Counted from the stretch's first letter, positions 25,721 through 35,279 are shown. The stretch is DNA of 64,000 nt from Candidatus Tectomicrobia bacterium (GCA_016192135.1 JACPUR010000013.1:186001-250000); one strand, 5' to 3'. Numbers and translations are program-made. The notes: generated by a model from the letters alone, not told the origin.

Positions 25721-27451
25721 TCAGCCGCCCATGTCGTCGGGGTTGGCGATTTTTCTGATCAAAAACATGATGGCCAGCATCATGATGGTCTGAATCATGG
25801 AATAGGCGGCGATCTGGGGCGCCGGGGCATCTTGCAGGAGAAGGAAGAGGATCACGGACATCACCTCGTTCCCCTCTGAGTACAGCAGGATGGAAGCGTT
25901 CAGCTCCCGCATGAAGATGAGGAAGAGCACCATCCAGCCCGAGAGAAGGCCGGGCTTGACGAGGGGAACCAGAATGCGCCGCGCCGTGGTGAGCCAGCGG
26001 GCGCCGCAGAGCCGGGAGCTGTCCTCCAGTTCCTGCGAGAGAGAGAGAAGGATCGCGGAAACGTTTTTCACCCCCAGGGGAAGGTACCGCGTCACGTAGG
26101 CGATGAGAAGGAGCCAGATGGTGCCATAGAGAGGGGTCCGGATGTAGGCGATCAGCACGCCCATGGAGAGGAGAATCGCCGGCATGCCGATGGGCATGGA
26201 TAGAAGGAAATCCAGGACGGCTTTGGATTTTCCCTCCAGATGATGAACCGTATAGGCTAGGACGAAGCACAAGGTCATGGCCGCCGTCGCGCCGAAGAAT
26301 CCAAGAAAGAGGCTGTTGGAGATGCCCCGCTGGGTCAGGGGATAGCTGACCAGGACGTAGAAATAGTGCTCCCAGGTCAGCCGGCTCAGGTCGATCTGCC
26401 CCAGCCACGCCTCGGAGATGGAGACGATGAAAAGAGCCAGGATGGGCAAAATGACGGCCATGAGCAGATAGAGGAACTGGAAGGTGAATGTAAGGTACTT
26501 CCATTTCCCCAGGTCGATGACCGCCGGCCGGTAGCCCTTTCCCGTGACCGTGGTGAATTCGCGGGGCAGGAGAATCTTCCGCTGCACCAGGAAGATCGCA
26601 AAAGTCGTGAAAAGGACGAACATTCCAAGGGCGGCGCCCAAATTATAGTTCGGCGTGCTCCCCTCGATGGCGCCATAGAGGGCGGTGGCGAAGACCTCGA
26701 TCCGCACCGGAATGCCCAGCGCCGCCGGCACGCTGAACAGCCCCATGCTCGTCACGAAGGTAAGGCTCAGGCCGAAAAGGATTCCGGGAAGCATGAGTGG
26801 CAACGTGACCCGAATCGTCGTCTCCAGCATGCCGGAACCGGCCGTGCGCGCCGCCTCTTCGAGAGCCGGATCCATCTTCCGGAACGAGCCCACCGTGAAC
26901 AAGTACATATAGGGGGCATAGAAGAGTCCCATCACCCAGATGATTCCCGTCCTGGAGTAGATGTCGAAAGGTCCCGAGGCGAGGGCGAATAGGCCGCTCA
27001 GCCATTGGTTGAGGAGGCCCACCGAGGGCGAAGCCAGGTACATCCACGCGATGGCGCCGACGAGAGGCGAGAGGTAGAAGGGGATCAGATTAAAAGGCTC
27101 CAGTGCGCGGGCCCCGAAGGAATTGGTCCTCGCGTTGATCCAGGCCAAGGCAATCCCGAGGAAACCCGCGAGGAGGCAGGTACCGACGGAGATGAGCAAT
27201 GTGTTGGCGAAGGCCATCAGAAGGCGGGGCTCGATGGCCTTGCGGTAATGCTGGAGAGTGAACCCGATCGCCTCTCCCCAATCGTCCGTCCGTTGGAAAC
27301 TCCCGAGGAGCAGGGTGTAGAGCGGGTAAAGGATGAGGAAGGCGGCCAGCAGGGCGGCCAGCCCCATTCCCAGGTGGGCGAGAGACCAATCCTGCCGCCT
27401 CGGCACGAATTGGCGGAGTTCAATCACTTTCGCTGCCCAGGCCAATGCCAC
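25721..27451 (-). CDS. Ferric-iron-type ABC transporter permease (FbpB/ThiP-like, fused)
   Basis: A 576-residue inner-membrane protein made of two fused permease halves, each with about six hydrophobic segments. Each half has an EAA-type cytoplasmic loop: EEAARTAGSGMLETTIRVTL in the first and EDSSRLCGARWLTTARRILV in the second. This double arrangement is usual for ferric (FbpB) and thiamine (ThiP) importers. The GTG at 27451 has a GAGCGGGG immediately upstream. The binding-protein gene precedes it by 98 bp; no ATPase gene follows, so the ATPase must come from elsewhere. Confidence 0.92.
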   Translation of the reverse strand: MALAWAAKVIELRQFVPRRQDWSLAHLGMGLAALLAAFLILYPLYTLLLGSFQRTDDWGEAIGFTLQHYRKAIEPRLLMAFANTLLISVGTCLLAGFLGIALAWINARTNSFGARALEPFNLIPFYLSPLVGAIAWMYLASPSVGLLNQWLSGLFALASGPFDIYSRTGIIWVMGLFYAPYMYLFTVGSFRKMDPALEEAARTAGSGMLETTIRVTLPLMLPGILFGLSLTFVTSMGLFSVPAALGIPVRIEVFATALYGAIEGSTPNYNLGAALGMFVLFTTFAIFLVQRKILLPREFTTVTGKGYRPAVIDLGKWKYLTFTFQFLYLLMAVILPILALFIVSISEAWLGQIDLSRLTWEHYFYVLVSYPLTQRGISNSLFLGFFGATAAMTLCFVLAYTVHHLEGKSKAVLDFLLSMPIGMPAILLSMGVLIAYIRTPLYGTIWLLLIAYVTRYLPLGVKNVSAILLSLSQELEDSSRLCGARWLTTARRILVPLVKPGLLSGWMVLFLIFMRELNASILLYSEGNEVMSVILFLLLQDAPAPQIAAYSMIQTIMMLAIMFLIRKIANPDDMGG

Positions 27452-27500
27452 CCCCGCTCAAAGCGGCCTGAGGGATGCCCTCGCGCCCATCCACGTCCCC

Positions 27501-27527
27501 GGCCCGTCCGGGAAGCCCTTGCGGGCC
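27501..27527 (-). repeat. Intercistronic hairpin between binding-protein and permease genes
   Basis: Inverted repeat GGCCCG (27501-27506) / CGGGCC (27522-27527), with an alternative 5-bp stem CCTTG/CAAGG overlapping it. Such hairpins after binding-protein genes commonly protect the upstream message or partly stop transcription. Confidence 0.4.
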
Positions 27528-27549
27528 AAGGATGAACCTCCGCTGGCCA

Positions 27550-28674
27550 CTACTTGGTGTAAAAAATCTGCCGGTATTCTTCTTTCCAGTTATTCATTTC
27601 CTTGCCGATCCTCTCCCACTCCATCGGGACGATTTTGAGTCTCTCCAGGGGAGGGCTGAAGGCGGTAATGTCGGAGGGAAGCTGAATGCCCCTCATGCCG
27701 GTGGAAGCGGCCTTGAGCATCATCCATTTCAGATGGCCCCGCTTGCCGTGCAGATAGTCGATAAAGAGCTTGGCGGTGTTGGGGTTGGGGGCCTTGGCCA
27801 GGATGCCGAACGGGTAACCCAAGGCGACGGTCCTGCCCTCGGGGAACACCACCTTGAGAGGGGCCCCTCGCTTCCAATCGGGGTAGGCCAGGCCGGATGT
27901 GATGGGAAGAGCGATCCACTTCTCTCCGGTCGCCACCTTCTGAACGCTCTCGCGCTGGGCCAAGATGAAGATGGGATCCATTTTGGCGAGCTTCTCGAAG
28001 TATGAACGGGGAAGAATCTGCCGCATCCCCACATACACGTATGAGATGGTCCCCGACTTGGTGATTTCCGAGACGATGATTTTCCCGTTGAACTGGGGAT
28101 CGAGGACATCGTCCCAAGTCTTGATTTCCTTTTTGACGTATTTGGTATTGTAGAGGATGGAGGAAATGTTCACCTGGCCCGAGATGTAGTACCCAACCGC
28201 TCCGTCGGCGCCTTTCTTCTCTCCGGTTACCTCGGGGATGAAATTGTTGTATGCGAGAGAGCCGTACTTCATCAGGGCCTTTCGCTGGAGAAGCTGATGG
28301 AAAAAGTCCGGCGAGCCGACCTGAAGGAGGTCAAAGCTGTGCCGGCCCGCGCTGATGTCGTTGCGAAGGGTGGAGATGACCCCGCCGGAGCGCTTCATCG
28401 TGTGGCGCATCCGGATGTGCCCGAGTCCGTAATATTCCTGGAAGTCCTTGTACAAGGCCTGGGCGAAGGGAGGATCGAGGGAATTCGTGATGATCACGAG
28501 CTCATTTTCTTTCTGGGCGCCGGCCAGCAGCTTTGCCGTATGCGCTCTCTCAGCCCCCGAAAGTTCCCGAAGGACCGGCGGCTCGGCCGCAAGAGCCGGT
28601 CCTGGGCTCATCCAAAAAATCACGCTCAGCGCGAGCCATGCCATCTGTGTCGGGAACGTCGTCTTTGGCACCAT
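27550..28674 (-). CDS. Extracellular solute-binding protein of an iron(III)-type ABC importer
   Basis: A 374-residue periplasmic binding protein. The N-terminus is a signal peptide with a hydrophobic core (WLALSVIFWMS) and cleavage after ALAA. The mature part shows the family-1/6 pattern: LVIITNSLDPPFAQALYKDF, SFDLLQVGSPDFF, and late YPFGILAKAPNPNTAKLFIDYL. ATG 28674 is selected because AAGGAGG lies six bases upstream. It is the first gene of a unit continuing into the fused permease. The ligand may be ferric iron, but related proteins bind other small anions and organics, so the substrate is open. Confidence 0.9.
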   Translation of the reverse strand: MVPKTTFPTQMAWLALSVIFWMSPGPALAAEPPVLRELSGAERAHTAKLLAGAQKENELVIITNSLDPPFAQALYKDFQEYYGLGHIRMRHTMKRSGGVISTLRNDISAGRHSFDLLQVGSPDFFHQLLQRKALMKYGSLAYNNFIPEVTGEKKGADGAVGYYISGQVNISSILYNTKYVKKEIKTWDDVLDPQFNGKIIVSEITKSGTISYVYVGMRQILPRSYFEKLAKMDPIFILAQRESVQKVATGEKWIALPITSGLAYPDWKRGAPLKVVFPEGRTVALGYPFGILAKAPNPNTAKLFIDYLHGKRGHLKWMMLKAASTGMRGIQLPSDITAFSPPLERLKIVPMEWERIGKEMNNWKEEYRQIFYTK

Positions 28675-29208
28675 GGGCGCCTCCTTTGCGGCGACGGGTC
28701 GCAAGGCTTCCCATCGCATCGGGACAAGGGTCGGCTGCAAGTTAACGTAAATAAAGACCTGAATTTCGGCTATTAACTCAAATATGTTGCCTGGTTGGGC
28801 AATGTCAATGGCGCTTGAACATAAAATTCGCCGGCTGGAAATCGGACCTGGCTGCCATCGATGCGTGGGACGCTACGGCTCCCCTCGGATTGAAGAAGAA
28901 CTTGGTCGGGAAGCCAGAAGATCGAAGCAGGGAAAACAAACAATTATCAGCGAAATCTGCTTTCCCTTTGGGATGGACAGGATGCCGTCTCCCTTTTTTC
29001 CCCGCCTCCCGCGAGGCGATTTTTGCCTGCCCATGGTTCTTTGAACGCCTTCTCTTCATTATAATGGCCCTATATCCATCGGACTGAAGGGCACATGTTC
29101 GCCGGTAGGTAGAGTGGCGTGAGGCCGCCTTCGGGTCATCCGGCGAACCGTGGTATCGAGGCTGTTGGCGATGGATGAGGGGGCGGGGCCTCAATGGGAG
29201 GGGGTGCC
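28675..29208. promoter_or_regulatory. Divergent promoter region between the ferric-type and Liv-type ABC operons
   Basis: No credible gene occurs in these 534 bp. The minus-strand side (28740-28800) is A+T-rich and contains TTGAGT and TTTATT candidates for the binding-protein operon. On the plus strand a perfect -10 box TATAAT lies at 29060-29065 with only a weak -35 upstream; it would give a leader of about 140 nt for the Liv operon. I see no regulator-binding palindrome of note. Confidence 0.5.
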
Positions 29209-30465
29209 ATGACAGAAAGCCGCAAGCTCAACCGCAGGACGTTCATCGGCGCGATGGCGGCAGGAGGAGGGTTGCTGGCCGCGGGGATCGCCCGCCCGGG
29301 CACGGCCCGCGCGGCCAAGCCCAGCGGCAAGCCGGTCAAGATCGGCCACATGTGCGTCCTCTCGGGCGTCCTCGGCGGCTACGGGCAGTTCATGCAGATG
29401 GGCGCCACCCTCGCGGCCGAGGAGATCAACGCCGCCGGCGGCATCCTGGGCCGTCCGCTGGAGTTCCAGTTCCGCGACACCCAGGTCAAGCCCGACGTCG
29501 GCGTCAAGAACGCCCGCTACTTCGTGGACGAGTGGGAGGCGGACTTCGTGGCGGGAATCGACTCCAGCGGGGTGGCGCTCGCCGTGGGCAAGATCATGCC
29601 CCAGCTCAACAAGGTGTTGATGATCACCCACGGCGCCACCGAGAAGGTCAACGAGCAGCTCGTCTACAAGGAGGGAATCAAGCAGATCTTCCGGATATCC
29701 GTGCCGGTCTACCAGGACGGCATCGCCTCGGCCATGATCGCCAAGGACTTCCCGATCAAGCGGTGGGCGACCATCTCTCCCAAGTACGAGTACGGCTACA
29801 CCTCCTGGGAGATGTTCAAGAAGACGCTGAAGCAGTTCCGGCCCGACGTCCAATTCGTGGAGGAGTCGTGGGCCCCCTTCGGGACGCAGGACTTCGGCCC
29901 CCACATCTCCAAGGTCATGTCCGCCAACCCGGAGGGCATCTTCACCACCGAGTGGGCCGGCGAGGCGGTCTCGCTGGTGAAGCAGGCGAAGCTGTTCGGA
30001 GTCTTCGGCAAGATCAAGGAGTGGGTCAACCCGATGGGCGGGGCCATGGACGTGCTCGAGGGGCTGGGGAAGGATTACCCCGAGGGACTGTGGGTGAGCA
30101 GCCGCTATTGGTTCCTTTACCCGCCCACGGGCGTCAACGAGAGCTTCGTGCAGCGCTTCCACAAGCGCTGGAACCGGTATCCCCATTACTCCTCCGAAAC
30201 CTCCTACTCCGCCTATTGGGCGATCAAGCAGGCCTGCGAGCGGGCGGGGAGCACCGAGACGGACAAGGTCATCAAGGCTCTTGAGGACATGACCATGATC
30301 AGCCCCGGGGGGCGGCGCTGGTTCCGCAAGGAGGACCACCAGGCCGTCTACGAGGTGCCCTGGGGGCGGACCAAGGCCGATCCCAAGTATCCCTTCCGCA
30401 TCCTGGGGGACATCAGGACGGTCCCGGCCGAGATGTACTACCGGCACCCCCCGTTCACTTCCTAA
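29209..30465 (+). CDS. Branched-chain amino-acid-type ABC substrate-binding protein (Peripla_BP_6) with TAT-like signal
   Basis: A 418-residue LivJ-like periplasmic protein. The N-terminus carries a twin-arginine signal (LNRRTFIGAMAAGGG), unusual among binding proteins, most of which use Sec. The mature part begins VKIGHMCVLSGVLGGYG and has AAEEINAAGGILGRPLEF, typical of the family. GGGAGGGGG lies just before the ATG at 29209. It heads a plus-strand operon with the permeases and ATPases livH, livM, livG and livF. Relatives bind amino acids, amides, urea or aromatic acids; the ligand here is unknown. Confidence 0.93.
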   Translation: MTESRKLNRRTFIGAMAAGGGLLAAGIARPGTARAAKPSGKPVKIGHMCVLSGVLGGYGQFMQMGATLAAEEINAAGGILGRPLEFQFRDTQVKPDVGVKNARYFVDEWEADFVAGIDSSGVALAVGKIMPQLNKVLMITHGATEKVNEQLVYKEGIKQIFRISVPVYQDGIASAMIAKDFPIKRWATISPKYEYGYTSWEMFKKTLKQFRPDVQFVEESWAPFGTQDFGPHISKVMSANPEGIFTTEWAGEAVSLVKQAKLFGVFGKIKEWVNPMGGAMDVLEGLGKDYPEGLWVSSRYWFLYPPTGVNESFVQRFHKRWNRYPHYSSETSYSAYWAIKQACERAGSTETDKVIKALEDMTMISPGGRRWFRKEDHQAVYEVPWGRTKADPKYPFRILGDIRTVPAEMYYRHPPFTS

Positions 30466-30485
30466 GCACTTTCCGGCGACCCGGT

Positions 30486-30519
30486 CGCGGGCCTCTTCCA
30501 AGGAAGGAAGAGGCCCGCG
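30486..30519 (+). repeat. Strong intercistronic hairpin after the Liv binding-protein gene
   Basis: A perfect 14-bp inverted repeat (30486-30499 and 30506-30519) with a 6-nt loop lies 21 bp after the binding-protein stop and 27 bp before livH. No T-tract follows, so it is more likely an mRNA-stabilising or attenuating hairpin than a full terminator. It would keep binding-protein message in excess over permease message. Confidence 0.75.
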
Positions 30520-30545
30520 CTCCCCCGTGCGAGGAGGCCAGGAAG

Positions 30546-31409
30546 TTGCTTGAGCAGCTGCTCTACCAGGGCATGATCGGGCTGAGCCTGGCCATGTTCC
30601 TGTGGCTCGTCGCCGCGGGCCTCACCCTCATCTTCGGCGTGCTCGGGGTGCTGAATTTCGCCCACGGGAGCCTCTACATGCTGGGGGCTTACCTCAGTTA
30701 CAGCGCCGTGCGCATCCTGGGGATGGACTTCTGGGTGGGGCTGGCCGTGGGTCCGCTCCTGGTGGCCCTCGTGGGCGGCCTGATGGAGCGCTTGTTCATC
30801 CGGCGCGTGTACCACATCGACGAGGCCTACCAGCTCCTCCTCACCTTCGCGTTCATCCTGATCTTCGCCGACCTGGTGAAGTGGGGCTGGGGACCCGTCT
30901 ACCAGTCGGCCCCGGTTCCCGGATTTCTCGCGGGGGCGATCTCCATCCTCGGGCGGCCCTTCCCCGTCTACAACCTCTTCGTCATCGCGCTGGGGCCGCT
31001 GGTGGGCCTGGGGCTGTGGCTCCTGCTGGAGAAAAGCTGGTGGGGACGCACCATCCGGGCCGCCGCCGCCGACCGCGAGATGGCGGCCGCCATCGGAGTG
31101 AATGTCCCGGGGCTGTTCACCGGGGTGTTCATGTTCGGCTCTTGGCTGGGGGGCGTGGGGGGGGCGCTGGGAATCCCCATCCGCACGGTGTCGCCGGGAA
31201 TGGCGGAGGACTACATCATTCAGGCGTTCGCCGTGGCCGTCATTGGGGGGCTGGGCAATTTGAAAGGGGCCTTCTTCGGGTCCATCCTCATCGGGCTCGT
31301 GAATGCCTACGGGCACCTCTACGCCCCGGTCTTCGAGCTGGCCTTCATGTACATCCTGATGGCGGCCATTCTGCTCGTCCGCCCTCAGGGCCTCTTCGGG
31401 GCTTCCTAG
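30546..31409 (+). CDS. livH: Branched-chain amino-acid ABC transporter permease LivH
   Basis: A 287-residue inner-membrane permease with about eight hydrophobic segments. Family features are GLTLIFGVLGVLNFAHGSLY near the N-terminus, AAAADREMAAAIGVNV in the ATPase-contact loop, and AVAVIGGLGNLKGAFFGS near the C-terminus. The start appears to be TTG at 30546, preceded by AGGAGGCCAGGAAG. It pairs with the livM product encoded 27 bp downstream to form the heteromeric channel. Confidence 0.94.
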   Translation: MLEQLLYQGMIGLSLAMFLWLVAAGLTLIFGVLGVLNFAHGSLYMLGAYLSYSAVRILGMDFWVGLAVGPLLVALVGGLMERLFIRRVYHIDEAYQLLLTFAFILIFADLVKWGWGPVYQSAPVPGFLAGAISILGRPFPVYNLFVIALGPLVGLGLWLLLEKSWWGRTIRAAAADREMAAAIGVNVPGLFTGVFMFGSWLGGVGGALGIPIRTVSPGMAEDYIIQAFAVAVIGGLGNLKGAFFGSILIGLVNAYGHLYAPVFELAFMYILMAAILLVRPQGLFGAS

Positions 31410-31436
31410 GCCCGAGACAGGGAGGGAAGGGAATCC

Positions 31437-32399
31437 ATGCGCGCCTTGCGTTGGACCTTTTGTCTGGCGGCCGCGATTCTCCTGCTGTGCATCCCTCTCA
31501 CCGGCGAGCGATTCTACATGTATCTCACCATCCAGGTCCTCATCCTCGCCCTCTTCGCCATGGGCTTCAACCTCCTGTTCGGCTACACGGGGCTCCTCTC
31601 ATTCGGCCACGCGGGCTTCTACGCGGCGGGCGCCTATGCGACGGGCCTCCTGCTCATGCGAACGCCCTTGTCTCTCCTGCCGAGCATCCTCGGCGGGGCG
31701 CTCGTCGCCGGCGGGCTGGGGGTCGTGATTGGATTCTTCTGCGTCCGCCACACGCGCATCTACTTCGCCATGCTCACCCTGGCATTCGGGATGATGGTGT
31801 ACGCGCTCGCCTTCGACTGGAAGTCCGTGACGGGCGGGGACGACGGGCTGATCGGCATCCCTCGGGGATCCCTCTGGATTCCGGGCATGGGCGCCGTGAA
31901 GATGAACGCGCTGTGGACCTACTACTACCTCGTCCTGGCGATCACCGCGGCCGGCGTGGGGATGATCCACCGCGTGGTCCACTCCCCCTTCGGCCTCGTC
32001 CTCCAGGGCATCCGGGAGAACGAAAACCGGGCGGCCTTCGCAGGCGTCCCGGTAAGACGCTACCGCTTGGCGGCGTTCGCCCTCTCCTCGTTCATCAGCG
32101 GCCTGGCAGGCGCCATGGTGGCTCCCCTCGAGAACACCGTCGCTCCTACCGCGGCCCATTGGACCAAGTCGGCCGCGCCCGTGCTGGCCACCCTCCTGGG
32201 CGGCATCCATACCTTCGCCGGCCCCATGGTGGGGGCTTTCCTCTTCTACGTGATCCAGGAGTTCATCGAGCGGATGACGGAATTTTGGCTCCTCGGCTTC
32301 GGCCTGGTGCTGCTTGTCCTCGTTCTGGGATTTCGGGGAGGCGTGGTCGGATACTACGAGGCGCACATCCGGCCGGCGCTCTGTAGGCGGCTCGGTTGA
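31437..32399 (+). CDS. livM: Branched-chain amino-acid ABC transporter permease LivM
   Basis: A 320-residue inner-membrane permease. The diagnostic LivM segments are MGFNLLFGYTGLLSFGHAGFYAAGAY, GIRENENRAAFAGVPVRRYRL in the coupling loop, and the TLLGGIHTFAGPMVGAFLF near the end. It starts at ATG 31437 after a GGAGGGAAGGG site. Its stop overlaps the livG start by four bases (TTGA), so the two are translationally coupled. Confidence 0.94.
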   Translation: MRALRWTFCLAAAILLLCIPLTGERFYMYLTIQVLILALFAMGFNLLFGYTGLLSFGHAGFYAAGAYATGLLLMRTPLSLLPSILGGALVAGGLGVVIGFFCVRHTRIYFAMLTLAFGMMVYALAFDWKSVTGGDDGLIGIPRGSLWIPGMGAVKMNALWTYYYLVLAITAAGVGMIHRVVHSPFGLVLQGIRENENRAAFAGVPVRRYRLAAFALSSFISGLAGAMVAPLENTVAPTAAHWTKSAAPVLATLLGGIHTFAGPMVGAFLFYVIQEFIERMTEFWLLGFGLVLLVLVLGFRGGVVGYYEAHIRPALCRRLG

Positions 32400-33166
32400 C
32401 GGGCCCCGCTCGTCCCGAACTTCTCCGGACGGAGAAGTTGCATAAATCCTTCGGCGAGGTGCGCGCCGTCGACGGCGTCGACTTGGAGCTGAAGGAGGGC
32501 GTGCTGACAGCCATCATCGGGCCAAACGGCGCCGGGAAGACCACGTTCATCAACCTGCTCTCCGGAAACTTTCTCCCCGACGCGGGCCGGATATTCTTCC
32601 AGGGCGAGGAGATCACCCGGCTCCCCGTTCATCAGCGCGTGCGCCGCGGCCTGGGACGATCCTTTCAGATCACGAACGTCTTCCCCCAGCTCGCCGTCCA
32701 TCAGAACGTCCAGATCCCCCTCTTGAGCCATCTCGGCACCGCCTGGCGTTTCTGGCGCGCGGTGGACGTGAATGGGGAAATCCGCCGGAGAACGGAGATG
32801 ATCCTGGCCGAAACCGGCCTGGAAGAGAAGGCGAATCTTCCGGCCGCCACCCTTTCACACGGCGACCAGAGGCTGCTGGAGGTGGGCATCGCGTTGGCCG
32901 CCGAGCCGCGCTTGATCCTCCTGGACGAGCCCACCGCGGGGATGAACCCCGCCGAGCGCGCCCGCATCCTGAAGCTGATCTCGGACCTCAGCGCGGCGGG
33001 GCGGACCACCTTCGTGCTCGTCGAGCACGACATGGACGTGGTCTTTTCACTGGCGCACGAGATAGTGGTGCTCCACCAGGGCCGGATTCTCGCCCGCGGA
33101 ACCCCTTCCGCCATCCGGGGGGATGCGCGGGTGCGCGAGATTTACCTCGGAGGGGAGGTCGCATGA
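32396..33166 (+). CDS. livG: Branched-chain amino-acid ABC transporter ATP-binding protein LivG
   Basis: A 256-residue ATPase. Walker A is GPNGAGKTT and Walker B is LILLDEPTAGMNP. The switch His is in VLVEHDMDVV, and GRSFQITNVFPQLAVHQNV holds the Q-loop. The signature motif reads LSHGDQR, a mild variant of LSGGQQ with His replacing the first Gly. TTG at 32396 is the probable start, overlapping the livM stop. The 3' end overlaps livF by an ATGA junction. Confidence 0.94.
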   Translation: MTGPARPELLRTEKLHKSFGEVRAVDGVDLELKEGVLTAIIGPNGAGKTTFINLLSGNFLPDAGRIFFQGEEITRLPVHQRVRRGLGRSFQITNVFPQLAVHQNVQIPLLSHLGTAWRFWRAVDVNGEIRRRTEMILAETGLEEKANLPAATLSHGDQRLLEVGIALAAEPRLILLDEPTAGMNPAERARILKLISDLSAAGRTTFVLVEHDMDVVFSLAHEIVVLHQGRILARGTPSAIRGDARVREIYLGGEVA

Positions 33167-33867
33167 TCCTCCGGGTGGAGAATATCAATACCTTTTACGG
33201 CGCCAGCCACATCCTCCAGGATGTCAGCCTGGCGGTCGAGCGGGGCGAAGTGGTGTGTCTCCTGGGCCGGAACGGCGTCGGCAAGACCACCACGCTGCGC
33301 AGCGTCATCGGGCTGGCGCCTCCGCGGAGCGGCCGAGTCGTATTCATGGAGCGGGACATCGCCGGCCTGGCGCCCTACCACATCGCGCGCCGCGGGGTGG
33401 GCTATGTCCCGGACGATCGCCGCGTCTTCGCCGAGCTAAGCGCGGAAGAGAATCTTGAGCTGGCACGCCGTTCCGCGGGCAGCCGGGAGGGTGCGTGGAC
33501 GCTCGAGAAGGTTCTCGACCTCCTGCCGGCCCTGAGGCCCCTGATTTCCCGGCGCGGGAGCCATCTCAGCGGCGGCGAGCAGAAGATGCTCTCCATCGGG
33601 CGCGCGCTGATGACCAATCCCTCGCTCCTCCTCCTCGATGAACCCTCCGAGGGGCTCAGTCCCATCGTGGTACGGAGCCTCGTCGAGATCATCCGCACCA
33701 TACGGGAAGAGAAGGTGACCATCCTGATGGCGGACCAAAACCTCAGGTTCTCCCGCTTGGTGGCAAGCCGGGCCTATATCCTGGAGAAAGGGGCCGTCCA
33801 GCACGCGGGGACGCTGGAGGAGATCTACGCCGACGAGCAGGTCGTGCGGCGCTACCTGGCAATTTGA
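33163..33867 (+). CDS. livF: Branched-chain amino-acid ABC transporter ATP-binding protein LivF
   Basis: A 234-residue ATPase partnering LivG. Walker A is GRNGVGKTT, the signature LSGGEQKM, Walker B LLLLDEPSEGLSP, and the His-loop position reads MADQNLRF, as in many LivF proteins where Gln replaces His. The gene starts at ATG 33163, overlapping livG, and ends the plus-strand operon, 27 bp from the convergent M20 peptidase gene. Confidence 0.94.
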   Translation: MILRVENINTFYGASHILQDVSLAVERGEVVCLLGRNGVGKTTTLRSVIGLAPPRSGRVVFMERDIAGLAPYHIARRGVGYVPDDRRVFAELSAEENLELARRSAGSREGAWTLEKVLDLLPALRPLISRRGSHLSGGEQKMLSIGRALMTNPSLLLLDEPSEGLSPIVVRSLVEIIRTIREEKVTILMADQNLRFSRLVASRAYILEKGAVQHAGTLEEIYADEQVVRRYLAI

Positions 33868-33894
33868 TCGGTGCCGGAGCCGAAGCGCTCTCTT

Positions 33895-35253
33895 CTAAAT
33901 ATCGGCCAGATCGCGGATGACCTTGACCGAGGTCTTGATCCCCTTGCGGAAAAATTCGAGATCCAGGTTCTCGTTCGGGGCGTGGTTCGCCTCGTCGTAG
34001 TTGCCGTAGGGCACCTTCACCATCGGGATCCCCAGGAGCTCGTTGAAGATATAGCTGGGGTTGGAGCCCCCGGTGACCGGGTAAAGCAGGGGCTCCTTGC
34101 CGAAGATCTCGCGCACGGCCGCGACGACGGCCACGCTCATCGGGTGGTCGAGCGGGGTCTTGGAGGGGTGATAGGTGAGGAGCTGGATTACCTCCAGGTC
34201 GCCAAAGCCATGCCGGCGGGCGTGGGCCTTGAACTTCTCGAAGATCTCGGGCGGGGTCTGGTTCTTCACCAGCCGCATGTCGATCTTGGCCGAGGCCGTG
34301 GAGGGGATGACGGTCTTGGTGCCGGGGCCGCCGTAGCCCGAGGTGAGCCCGCAGATATTGAGGGTGGGCTGGAACATGATCTTCTCGAAATAGCCCATGC
34401 CCGAGGGACCCGCCTCCTCGGCCACGCCGACCTCCCGCTTCCAGGCCTCCTTGTTGAAGGGGATGGCCGCCAGGGCACGGCGGTCCGCCTCGGTGGGGGG
34501 AATGACGCTATCAAAAAAGCCTGCGACGGCGGGCCGGCCGTCAGGGTCCCGGAGGGTCTGGAGGAATTCCACGAGCCGCCAGGCGGCGTTCGGCATGGGC
34601 CCCCCGAATTGGCCTGAGTGGACGTCACGGCGCGCGGTGCGGACCCTCACCTCCACATAGCAGGAGCCCCGGTTCCCGAAGGAGAGGAGGGGCACGTTCC
34701 CCTCGGCGGCGATCCCGTCGGCGTTGTAGCCGAAGTCCGCGCGGAAGAGATCGGCGTGGGAGGTCACGAACGCCTCCAGCATGGGGCTCCCGATCTCCTC
34801 CTGGGGATCGAGGAGGATGCGGAGGTTGAGGGGCACGCCGCGCCCGCTCCGCTGGAGGGCCTCGACGGCCTTGAGGTGGGCGAGGAACTGGCCCTTGTTG
34901 TCCCCCGTGCCCCGGCCGTACATGCGGCCGCCCTTGATCGCGGGCTCGAAGGGCGGGGTGTCCCAGGCGTCGAGGGGCTCGGGCGGCTGGACGTCGAAGT
35001 GCCCGTAGATGAAGAGGGTGCGCCGGGCGCCCGGGGCGTCGAGGCGCCCGTAGACGAGGGGCGGGTTGTCCGGCCCTCCCATGGTCATCACCCGGGCGTC
35101 GATTCCAATCTCTTTCATCCCGCTTACGATATGACGCGCGCAGTCCTCCAGGCCCTTTTTCTGGGCGCTCACGCTGGGGATGCGGCAGAGGGCGGCCAGC
35201 TCCTCGACGAAACGGTCGAAGTTCCGGTCGATGTAGGCGAATGCTTTTTCCAC
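33895..35253 (-). CDS. M20-family metallopeptidase (dipeptidase/carboxypeptidase), second tandem copy
   Basis: A 452-residue dizinc hydrolase. The metal and catalytic motifs are present: GHFDVQPPEPLDAWD, GRGTGDNKGQ with the bridging Asp, DPQEEIGSP with the catalytic and ligand Glu pair, HSGQFGG in the lid domain, and a C-terminal ANHAPNE. GTG at 35253 follows GGGGAGGGGAAC and is chosen over a much longer upstream frame, which is only the antisense reading of the neighbouring peptidase. It is the last gene of the dipeptide-type ABC operon and would hydrolyse the imported peptide or amide in the cytoplasm. Confidence 0.92.
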   Translation of the reverse strand: MEKAFAYIDRNFDRFVEELAALCRIPSVSAQKKGLEDCARHIVSGMKEIGIDARVMTMGGPDNPPLVYGRLDAPGARRTLFIYGHFDVQPPEPLDAWDTPPFEPAIKGGRMYGRGTGDNKGQFLAHLKAVEALQRSGRGVPLNLRILLDPQEEIGSPMLEAFVTSHADLFRADFGYNADGIAAEGNVPLLSFGNRGSCYVEVRVRTARRDVHSGQFGGPMPNAAWRLVEFLQTLRDPDGRPAVAGFFDSVIPPTEADRRALAAIPFNKEAWKREVGVAEEAGPSGMGYFEKIMFQPTLNICGLTSGYGGPGTKTVIPSTASAKIDMRLVKNQTPPEIFEKFKAHARRHGFGDLEVIQLLTYHPSKTPLDHPMSVAVVAAVREIFGKEPLLYPVTGGSNPSYIFNELLGIPMVKVPYGNYDEANHAPNENLDLEFFRKGIKTSVKVIRDLADI

Positions 35254-35279
35254 GTTCCCCTCCCCTCTGCGCGGCCGGC

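Noticed and set aside
28815-29087. A 90-codon plus-strand open frame in the divergent promoter region
   Set aside because: No ribosome binding site, no recognisable motif, and it covers the likely promoters.
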